Positions 11,040-20,694 of a stretch of 64,000 nucleotides of DNA are shown piece by piece. Positions within the stretch are counted from its first letter, which is position 1; each line of letters starts with the position of its first letter. The stretch is from Pomphorhynchus laevis (lineage: Eukaryota > Acanthocephala > Palaeacanthocephala > Echinorhynchida > Pomphorhynchidae), in the NCBI GenBank assembly GCA_012934845.2, contig WNNJ02000433.1:186001-250000 (forward strand), given 5' to 3'. A program made the translations under genes and the position numbers. The notes under the pieces were generated by a model. The model searched no databases and was not told the origin of the DNA. It was given only the letters and a program-made list of their open reading frames with translations.

Positions 11040-14000
11040 ATTGTACACTACTCGATCAGTCATCACGGGATATAAGGGCTCTGTCTAGCGGACGGAATAT
11101 CAATAAGCAAAAGCAATATCAATAATCAAAAACTAGCGTTGATTAAAGCAAAGTGTAGAGTGCAGACATCAAAATTACAATTATTATTACAATCGTACTA
11201 CTACTTAAATTTAGTCAGATTAAACCATCTTGATATTTAACTACATAACCTAATTACAATTACAATGCCTCGAGGGAAACCATCGACGCAAATTCTTTGT
11301 TGCACGTGCAATGGACCTACCGCAAAATGCAAGGGCTGTCGATGTGCGAAGAATCGTACTCCATGCACCAACTGCAGAACCAACGACTGTGGTAATCGTT
11401 CCCAAGTATCACGTAGCCACTCTCAAGTACCGACCACCGAAGTTAATGCCGAGCAACATGAGGACAAGTCTCTTAGCATGCAAAAAAATCGACCACTTTA
11501 CCGACTCGCTCGATTATATATGAATCGGTTTGTCAATGGAGACCCAACCGCTTGTGTCTGCTCCTGTGTAACGCTAGTAATCAGTTCGTAAAGATCTTAA
11601 CAGGATTTTACTCGAAAGCAGCAAATTCGGAGCATTTGGATGCCCTAAAAGACGCTACTGTATTCTCACAACTAATCCTTCAAAAAATACGAACAAGAAA
11701 GATCTCAGCGATTCGGAAAACGATTGAACGTCGACTGAAACTTTGGTCGGAATCCAAAGTGGATGAATTATTTGAAGAGGCGATGTATTTGCAACAAAAT
11801 GTAATCTCAAATAGTCCACCACTGACTGCTGTAGATTGGAAAAGAAGCTACATAAATTTGATGACTGCAGATAAACTCGCGGCAGGATCTGCTACATTGT
11901 CGGGGGAACTGGTGGCCGGTCTGCTGTCTCATAGCGACATTGTAGATGGTAAATCGGTAAAACAATTATTACAGGAATTACATCCAAAGTCCGATCCAAT
12001 TAATGAAGAAGCCCTACTAACAGTTCAACTCACAACACGTAATCACCACCCGGTTCATTTTTTAGAGATCAGCGAAGATCACATTATCAATGCTTGTCGA
12101 CGAACTCATGGAAGTGCAGGACCTTCGGGGGTCGATGCACAATCCTGGCGAAGATTCCTTACATGTTTTGGAGCAGACTCTCGCAATTTGGCACGTTCCC
12201 TCGCTGACCTAGCCATCAGTATTGCGAGTAAAAATTTACCTATGGGCTCACTAGACGCGTTTACTGGGTTATACTCGTCGCAATTCGGAAAAAAGCAGGT
12301 GGAATTAGACCGATAGGAATTTGTGAAGTCTCGAGACGAATCATCTGCCGCAGTTATTGAGTATAATCAAAATGGATCTGATGGAGGCTGCATGTGTTCT
12401 TCAATTAGCTGCATATCAGAAATCTGGAATTGAATATGCTGTGCGATCATTACGAGACGCCTATTTTATGAACAGTGATCAATGCCTGCTTGCTGTCGAC
12501 GCTTCTAACGCATTTAACACCATCAATCGAGCTACCGCACTCCATAACATCAATTATACTAGTCCAGCGCTTACGGTAGCCCTGCAGAATGTTTATAAAT
12601 CACCAGCAATGCTCTATTTAGGTGGAGATACAATAGTCTCGATGGAGGGATTTACTCAGGGAGATCCCTTGGCAATGCCTGTGTATGCTATGTCCACTCT
12701 ACCACTCATCGATTACATCCAGCGAAATGTTCCTCGAATTGTTCAAAGGTGGTACGCCGATGACTCAAACTTTGTCGGCAGCAGTGAAGACATCCAAAAG
12801 GTCTAGGATACCATGTGAATGCCTCCAAAACAAATATGCTATCTCACAAACGGATCGATATGCCTTCATCCCTGGCTGGAGTATCGAATTACACTACCGG
12901 GTTGATAACACTTGGAGTGCCCATTGGCACTGAAATATTCGTTTCTGAGCACACCACCGAAAGATGTAACGCATGGATATCTGTCGTCGATCGACTAAAG
13001 GAGGTAGCCCTAATTGATCCACACGTTGCATTCACTGGTTTGGTTCATTCAGTGCAGTTCAGATGGACACATTACCTCCGGCTGATTGAGTGCAGACCAG
13101 AAAGCTTGTTGGATCTGCACAATGCGATCTTTCAGTCACTCGTACCAGTCCTTACTAAATTTCCGCTCGACGCGAAGTGGATCACAATTATTTCTTCGCC
13201 GCTAAAGCTAGAAGGCATTGGTATCTTTGATCCCTGCTTTAACAATCAAGTTGAGTTCCAGGGATCTCTAGAAATATGCAGAGCGTTTGATTGCGCTGAC
13301 AGCGCTGAGCAACTTTATGAACTGCAAAATTCGATCTCAGCAGGTATATCTAATAAAAGAAAAATCATATTTAATGAGAGGCTTGCAGCGGTTACTGAGT
13401 CCCTGGAGCCCGGAATTGCCAATTCCATATCACATGCTGCAACTAACGGAGCGTCCTCCTGGCTCAGCTCACTGCCACTTAAGACGGAGAGGTTTCACCT
13501 CAGTCCTTTGGAATTCAGCGATGCTCTACGCTGCCGATATGGATTGGTCAACCCTGACCGAAGAACGACAGTGCGTCTGTGGAGAGTTAATGGGTGTTGG
13601 TCATGCACTCTCTTGCGCCAGAGGAGGCTTACCGACAATCAGACATAACGCAATCAGGGACATAATTGCCCAAGAATTAACAGAAGTATGTCACGGTGTG
13701 GGAATCGAACCTCGTCTTTCTCAAATCCCCGACTCTATGTCCTTTCAATCTTCTTGCACCACAAGAGATGTACAAGCAAGACTAGATATTGTATGTTCTG
13801 GATTGCATGCGGAACGATATGAGTGAACGTTCTGTGACGTCACGATTTTTTTCAACACTTGCTCAATCTTACGCAAATCGTAGTGCCCGTTCCGCCTTCG
13901 AGTTCAACGAAAAACGCAAGATTTCAAAATACGGGGAGCGAATCGAACTGGTAGAGCATGGTAGTTTTATGCCCCTTGTTTTTTCCACATCAGCGGGCAT

Positions 14001-14262
14001 GGGTGCAAGTACAGTATCGCTGTTGCGGTCAATCACTCGCAAGAAATCCGAGGCACATCCACAGTATTACGCGGATAATCTCATTCGCTTGAAGAGACGT
14101 ATTGCCTTTTCCATCATGCGTTCATGCTCGGCCTCGCTTCGGGCTCCAAGATCTAGCCGTTCCCTTCCGGCAAAACCGTTTACTCAAGCATGACATTCAA
14201 ACTCTTCAATTTTGTGATAATACATTTTCTTTCTTTTAAAAAAATATGATTTTTATAACATA
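11040..14262 (+). mobile_element. Family B RLE-type LINE, copy 1, decayed
   Basis: A nearly full-length but broken copy of a non-LTR retrotransposon with one ORF and a restriction-like endonuclease. Its 5' leader at 11061-11106 (CGGGATATAAGGGCTCTG, then GACGGAATATCAA) matches the leader of the intact copy at 39261-42813, so the 5' end is largely kept. The 3' UTR is short and ends in an A-rich run near 14245. The shared word ACATAATA on both flanks may be a target duplication, but this is weak. Confidence 0.8.
11265..14193 (+). pseudogene. Family B ORF (CXC motif, RT, RLE), frameshifted
   Basis: The start MPRGKPS is followed by a Cys-rich motif CCTCNGPTAKCKGCRC with further Cys pairs, like the CXC domain of MSL2/tesmin-type proteins. 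The RT parts visible are GSAGPSGVDAQSWRR, LLAVDASNAFN, FTQGDPLAMPVYA and RWYADDSNF (near 12750). The C-terminal part carries CVCGE..H.LSCARGG, IRHNAIRD and ARLDIVCSG, the zinc-binding and endonuclease core. The frame switches at least five times (near 11590, 12316, 12806, 13640 and 13826), so no full protein is made. The intact relative at 39364-42330 is 988 residues. Confidence 0.85.
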
Positions 14263-14268
14263 ATAATA

Positions 14269-14302
14269 TATATTACGATAGTATATATACTATCGTAATA
14301 TA
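14269..14302. repeat. 34-bp perfect palindrome
   Basis: TATATTACGATAGTATA is followed at once by its reverse complement, directly after the 3' end of family B copy 1. It may be part of the target site or a small foldback; its function is unknown. Confidence 0.7.
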
Positions 14303-14357
14303 ATCGTAGATTTTGCCAAAAACCGGAGTTCGATTACATGCAGAGCAGACTTCCTTA

Positions 14358-14437
14358 TCACTCCTAGACGAGCTGATGGTAGCCGGCAGCACTCATCAGT
14401 AGGGTGAACTACCATCAGTCGTTTCGGCTGCCTTGTG
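14358..14437 (-). ncRNA. Hammerhead-ribozyme-like motif with permuted strand order
   Basis: On the minus strand the three conserved core pieces occur in the order GAAA (14425-14422), CTGATGA (14399-14393) and GTC (14369-14367). Each is flanked by sequence that pairs as a hammerhead requires. GGCAGCC before GAAA pairs with G(T)GCTGCC after CTGATGA (helix II, one bulge). ACGA plus CTGATGGTAG at GAAA pairs with CTACCATCAG plus TCGT before the cleavage-site C (helix III, one bulge). TCACCCTA before CTGATGA pairs with TAGG(A)GTGA after GTC (helix I). The strand order differs from a normal single-molecule hammerhead: the helices run ABCABC. A normal fold could form across two head-to-tail copies. 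It could be a Penelope or retrozyme relic. Confidence 0.45.
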
Positions 14438-14563
14438 ATATATTTAAAGGCATCTCTGAGAATTTGCTAATGTAGTAGGATGGACATAGCCTCTTTAAAC
14501 TGACAACGTGCTTTTCGGATCATCCTAATTTTATTCGGCAGGAATTTTAATTGCTGTCGCTGC

Positions 14564-16900
14564 TTGCTTTCACAAACATTATTTGTGAAAGCGAAGAACG
14601 TTATTTACAATGGACATTTTTATCCTCAACAAAGCAAAACTAGGAACAAACTATCGACCAGTTTTTTCAAACTCCTTCAAGTCGGAAAAAATTGCGAATA
14701 TAAAGCCGTATCCGCAGACGAGCATCACAATATGTGCGCGATTCATTTATTAATGGATTACGATCACAGCAAATCAAACAGCGTCTTTTAGAACGCAGAT
14801 AATTGACTTTGAAAGATACGACGTCGTACGAAGTTCAGAACAGCTGAAATACATGCAAAAAATTACGAAGACCGTAACATTCACGAATCGTTTTTATCTA
14901 TGTCAAATTGCAATCATGAAGAAGAGAGTCAAAACATTGATGTAACCAGATCCATCGTCGTTAATAACCGAACAAAATGTTTCTTCTGCGGTGGAAATCG
15001 GCATCCACGATCTGATTGTCCAGCCAGATTGCTCAACTGTCATAATTGCGGGAAGCAAGGCCACTTTTCAAAAGTATGTCAGTCACGCAAACAACCAAAA
15101 CAGCTTAGCGACCTTCAAATATCCACCATATCTTGCAACACTGTTTACAATCCTTTGCAGAAAACAACAATCAACATCAAAATTGAAAATATAACACTAA
15201 GAGCTCTCGTTGATACAGGTAGTGCCGCCAGTTTTATTTATGGCAAAGCACTTACTCAATGCAAACTACTTACTTTACCATGTAACAAAACTGTTCATAT
15301 GGCGTCAGAAGATTACAGTAGCAAATTGTTCAAAATATGTATGACAGATATTCAATACGATAGTCAACTCATTCAAAACTTCAAACTTTACGTAATTAAG
15401 AAACTATACTAAAACTTGATTCTCGGTCATCCCTTTTTACAACGATTCCAAAATCTCAACATCGAATTCTGAGGATCCATTAAAACATTATCGCTAGCAA
15501 ACTTACAGTCATCTACATCAGCGATTCCATTACCTCTCTTATTTGCACGACTTAGTGATGATTGCAAACCTATCCAAACCAAATCACGTAGACGCACACC
15601 GAATCAAGAACATTTTATAAAGTGTCAAATCAAACATTTGCTCGATAAAGGAATCATAGAACCTAGTCATTCTCCTTGGAGAGCACAGGTGTTGATTGTT
15701 ACTCATAAATCAGGTAAGCGTAGATTAGTCATCGAATACTCCCAGACTATAAACAAATATACCATACTGAACGCTTACCCGTTGCCAAGGACAGATGATT
15801 TCGTAGAAAAAATCGCCAGGTATAGATTTTTCAGCAGCTTTGATTTGAAAGATGCTTATAATCAAATTCCACTACTCGATTCTGAAAAAGAGTTCACATC
15901 ATATGAGGCTGCCGGTCGACTATTTCAATACAAGCACATACCTTTTGGTTTGACAGACGGCGTTGAAGCCTTCCAACGAACTATGAATTCAATAATCGAC
16001 AAGGAGAAGCTAGTCGGTGAATTCTCTTATTTAGACGACGTTGTGGTAGCGTGAAAAACACAATGGATCATCATAATGAGAACCTTAGCGTGTTTTTGAA
16101 GACATTGTATAAATACAGATTAACTATAAATCTTGAGAAAACTGTTCAGTGCAGAAATTATATTTGTGCGCTCGGCTATCTCATTACCGACGGTATTATC
16201 AAACCTGATCCAAAGCGAGTGAGTCCTTTGTTGAGTATGTCACCATCTACTTGCTTGAGCGAAAAGGCTAGTATTTTAAGTATGTTTACCTATTATTACC
16301 AATGGAATAGTCGATTTTCGGATAGAATACGTCCATTTGCCGACGCCACAACATTTCCGCTATCTCACGAAGCCTGCAAATCATTTAAATACATAAAAGA
16401 AGCCTTGTCTGTTGCATGCAAGAAACAGATTGAAGATGATAAACTACTTGTCGTCGAAACCGATCCTCGAAACTATCAATCTCCGCAACTCTCAGTCAAT
16501 AAGGACAACCAGTCGCTTTCTTTTAGCGAGCTCTTTTGAAATCTGAAAAACTCCAAGCCGCGGTTGAGCTAGAAGCACTAGCTATCTTTGAAGCTGTTAG
16601 ATACTGGCGACATTACCTCGCCAGCAGACTTTTCAAAATCACTCTTCAACGAGAATGTGGCATTACATTCGCTCTCATAACCTACCATTCTCAATATCCG
16701 ACGTGCGTTCAGTTATTTATTCCTGTCAAACTTTCGAAGTAGTGAAACCTAGGTTTTACAAGCATCCACAAACATCCCTTATTAAATCTTTACACCCATT
16801 TGGCCTCTTATCGATTAACTTTAAAGGACCATTTCCAAATTGTTACCAGAACAAATTCATGTTTACTGTGATCGACTGGGTGTAGCGTATGTCAATTCAT
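14564..16900 (+). mobile_element. Ty3/gypsy LTR retrotransposon fossil
   Basis: Parts appear in the order expected for the Ty3/gypsy family: two CCHC zinc knuckles of gag (about 14970-15090; CFFCGGNRHPRSDC and CHNCGKQGHFSKVC), an aspartic protease with VDTGSAASF (about 15200), reverse transcriptase (about 15600-16330), RNase H-like sequence (to about 16640) and the beginning of an integrase-like region (about 16790-16890). The element is broken, with several interruptions, and its 3' part is missing or unrecognisable. No pair of LTRs was recognised by eye. It looks old compared with the intact LINEs at 34.8-42.8 kb. Confidence 0.85.
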
Positions 16901-17525
16901 TATTGATAGATCATTGTCGTTGTATCATTAAGGATATTCTCGGATATGTAGGAGAGTGGAGAACATGGTTAGTGACAAGTTCCTAGTGGAAGTTTCTAGA
17001 ATCACCTCCTATTTCACAGATCCAAAAAGGAGCTTTCATTTCTGGATTTCGCAATGTCTAATATTAAGTACTTGAAGTATGATATCAAATGGGAAAATAT
17101 AAACTTAAACATCAATGATTGCGGATACCAAATCATAAGGTGGCGCTTGGCTTCTAATGTTACAAGTAAAGACAGATTTAATCCGAGCCTAAGAGATGAT
17201 TTTTAACCAAACACTAGAGTATATGATGTCAATGTCTGACTCAAACACATTTAAACTTAATATTAGCAAACTTCCAGACATTGTAAAGAAAATTTGCCAC
17301 TAAAGTGGAGATGGTAGGCATTTAAGTTTAAGGATGAGTCAATTTTGGCAAACGCATTATTTAATAAAATACAATTCAATAAATGTGATTATAAAAGAAA
17401 TGAATTCGTGAGAAAGTCAATAATCTAAAGGTTAATGGAACTGTATTTGGTGAAAATTCATTGTTATTGGAAGAATAAAGCAACTAGATGAATTGCAAAA
17501 TGTTATTAACTAAATGTCAACGAAC
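16901..17525. other. Stretch without recognised gene
   Basis: No open frame and no family match was found. It lies between the gypsy fossil and the 3' end of an old minus-strand LINE, and may contain decayed remains of either. Confidence 0.3.
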
Positions 17526-19745
17526 ACAGCTCAGATAGACCCCTTCGCAAATTACAAATTGAAGATAAAAATGAGGGGAAGAAAACATCAAAAGAAGACA
17601 GTAAATATTAAAATCAGTAATAATGAGGGTAAATAAAAATGAGCAAAAAACCCAAAGCAACGACTTGAGAGATTTTCGAAACATACATTTGCCTTCCGCT
17701 TATACTGTTTCAGCAGGCAAAGCATTCTAAACACGAACAATTCTAGCTGCGAAATTCAATCATTTCTTCTTTCCCCATGATCCACTGCAGCATAACTTGA
17801 TGACTTCGTAATCTTGAGTTATTAGTACTTATAAATAAAGTCCTTATAAGATCATCATGATATTTCAATGCATGTCATACATGGACAAGGTCGTTAAAGC
17901 GTCGGAGTGATTATAGTGATTGTATATTGGGATTCATGAGCCGCTGTTCACAGGTCAGATGTTTTAAAACAGTACTCGCTTTGAGGAATTTCGTAGTACC
18001 TGTTTAACACGCAGCTCTTTTGATTTTGTAATCGGATATGTAGCCTGTGAACAGTCATTGAGAATGATTGAACAGACATTTAGAATGTGAACATACTCAG
18101 TTGGCTTTCAAACAAGTAACTTATGTATTTTTCAAGGTGATAATGTTGCGTGAAACTATGATACTTAAATCTCGATATTCTTAAACAAACGATATATGAT
18201 TATGACCAACAGTATAAGTCATATCTTTCCAATATGCATATCGGCCCATTTGGACTCATTAATAACTAAATTGTTTTTTGGATGACCATGTTGTCGATAT
18301 ATCAAGGTCAGACTTTAGTATATGTTGGTCCTTAACATTAACGATGGGGCGATATATCTTAAGATGATCAGCATAGAGTAATACTTTCGACTAAAACAGA
18401 AACGGAAGTTCATTAATGAACAGGTTGACCAATACTGGTCCAAGAATGGATTCATCAAGGAACGCCAGTATATATACGAACCTTATCATATAAGACTCCA
18501 TTGGCACGGACTGTATCACTTCTTCCTCTCAAATACACAATAATCCAATTGGCAATTACTTAATTAAAACGATATTGTCTGTTTTTCTATAAGAACACGG
18601 TGATCGACTCTATGAAATGCTCTAGAAAAATCGACAAATATGACATCAGAGTCAATACCCATATTAAAAGATTCTATCCAATCACGCCTTGAATCATGCC
18701 TAGGAGCATGTTGATGGACGGGCGCGAAAAACATGGTGAGCAAGATGTAATATTTTTATTAGAAATATGACGATTCATACGGATAAGTATTAATCGTTCC
18801 AACACTTTACAACAAATTCAAGTCAAGCTTATTGGTCTGTAGTTATCACAAGACATGTCGCCTTTTTAAAACAATGGATAAACAATATATTTTAACCATG
18901 AGAACGTGGTTAAGTTTGTGATGATTTACATTTTTAAGCAATAAAGATGGTAATGCGTCAGAACCAGATGCATGACACTGTTTTAGGCGCAGTAGTTGTA
19001 TGTAGACATCAATAACAGATATATATGAATGTAATGGTAACGTTTTATATCTTTGAGGAAATTCCTGATATATACTATCATTTAAAGTAGAAAGAACGTG
19101 TCAGCAAATGTTTGCAATAATCCTTTCATCGATAACTTCGCCTCTAATAAGCAAAGGAAAACTTTTATTCTTATTTTGGTATTTTAGAGAACATATTTGC
19201 AGAATATATTTGGCTGATGTGTGATTTTTTGAGCAAGAGACTTCGATCTATTTAGCCAAGTAAATTTATTTCTTGCATCACGATATGGCCTATTATTATC
19301 ATCATATAAACGTTATTGGTTGTAAAGATTCTTGCATTTTTTAAGTTCCTTCTTTAATTCATCGTCAAAACTAGCGCGTGAGATGGATAAAGGCGCATAC
19401 CTATCAAGTAGAAAGACAAGCGTATCCTGGAAATGAGCCAAAGTACTCTCCAATCACACTGTAAATGGATTTAACCAAACAATGTGATCAATATGACTAG
19501 AAATTTTATCATAATCGTCTTTAAAAATGTTGAGACTTTATATTGCAATTGAAAGTTGCCAAGGTGAATAGAAACTTAATTAGCATGCTGCAGTGATCAC
19601 TATTTCCTAACGCCGCAATATATCGTATGTTAATAAGTCGCTCAGTATTCGATAAACAAGTCGAGAAGACTTCTTGATGTCTCCCTAAAGCGAGTGCATT
19701 GATCCACGTATTGAAAATAGTGATGCTCATTTATAGAGTCTAGCA
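17526..19745 (-). mobile_element. Family C CR1-type LINE, old 5'-truncated copy
   Basis: Read on the minus strand, fragments of a CR1-type ORF2 can be followed from the endonuclease (LINIRYIAALGNSDHCSML near 19600, matching the SDH motif) through RT motif A (DVIFVDFSRAFHRVDH near 18620) and motif C read as LLYADHL near 18375, to the C-terminus. The 3' end AAGGGGTCTATCTGAGCT at 17526-17545 resembles the ends of the other family C copies. Many stops and shifts make it non-coding. The 5' end is lost within the endonuclease domain. Confidence 0.7.
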
Positions 19746-20209
19746 GATCCTTAGATTCATTTTTGATGTAAATTGATAACAGTTTTAATTTATATTAATT
19801 TAATGTTCGTATCTATATCGTTGGCATTATTTATATCGTTGGCATTCTAGTTATAATAATGAAGAGTGAACCCGCTTTGTCAGCCGGTGCCCCTACGTTT
19901 TCGACAACACGACTTTGTGGCTTGACGTGTGTATAATAATGAAGAGTGAACATTATATTATACCTGGATAAATTTGTTCGCTTATTGAATAAAAATTGTA
20001 AGATTTAAATACACATATATCATCATTACATCGAAACACATATTTCATATCGCCTTACTGAATGTAAGGAGTGGTGTTACGCTATAGCCTACTAAAGCCG
20101 TAAATATTATATTCATCGATTTAAGTCGTGTGTATGGTCGATTTCTGCATTCTATTCCCCTTTAAGTATTTTCTAAACGTCATGTAGTTCGGCATATCCG
20201 AAGGGGAAT
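19746..20209. other. Spacer with short repeats and a Penelope piece
   Basis: The phrase TAATAATGAAGAGTGAAC occurs twice, near 19853 and 19933. Apart from the Penelope fragment at 19960-20056 nothing is recognised. Confidence 0.35.
19960..20056 (-). mobile_element. Penelope-like RT fragment, YIDD region
   Basis: The minus strand reads KYVFRCNDDICVFK and NFYSISEQIYP, the same palm region as the 8243 copy (FRYIDDICVFN, NFYSISEQIYP). It is only about 95 bases and decayed. Confidence 0.65.
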
Positions 20210-20244
20210 CAAAAAGTTTCTTACTAATTTAAGTTTTTCTCTAA

Positions 20245-20694
20245 ATCACGCCTTCTAACTCCTTATCTCCACAAGCACGTCTAGACTACGATGTTTCCGC
20301 CTTCAGATCCATACTCTCGTCTATTGTCCCTGCGGATAAACCTTCCTTTTTCAAGGACATTTCTCCTGTCGCATTTATCCGTCTAAACAAATCTTCTCAA
20401 TCTAATCCTTCCCAGCCCCCTCTCCTAAAAATTATTTTCAAGCATCGCTCTCACGCGTCTTCTGTCCTCTCTCAACGATTCAAACTCATGTCATCTTCAA
20501 CCACTCGAATTTTCCCCGATCGCGCCCCTTCTGAAATCGCTCAAATCTCTTCAGCCCGCATCGAAAAACGCCGTCGCGAGGAAAACGGCGAAACCTCACT
20601 CTCAATCCGAAACATAGACGGAAATTTTCAAGTTGTCCACACCCGCCCAAAAGTTCGATGGCGCTTCATCTATCCTATGTGTCTTCTCCACTAG
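20245..20694 (+). CDS. Family A ORF1, C-terminal part
   Basis: The frame is open from 20245 to the stop at 20692-20694, about 149 codons; the true start is lost with the 5' truncation. Readable parts are VAFIRLNK, PLLKIIFKHRSHASSVLSQR, TRIFPDRAPSEIAQISSARI and EKRRREENGETSLSIRN. This order of an RRM-like strand, a basic helix with PDRAP, then an arginine-rich helix followed by LSIRN matches the RRM plus C-terminal domain of LINE ORF1 proteins that bind element RNA. The frame overlaps the start of ORF2 by 37 bases. Confidence 0.65.
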   Translation: MTPSNSLSPQARLDYDVSAFRSILSSIVPADKPSFFKDISPVAFIRLNKSSQSNPSQPPLLKIIFKHRSHASSVLSQRFKLMSSSTTRIFPDRAPSEIAQISSARIEKRRREENGETSLSIRNIDGNFQVVHTRPKVRWRFIYPMCLLH

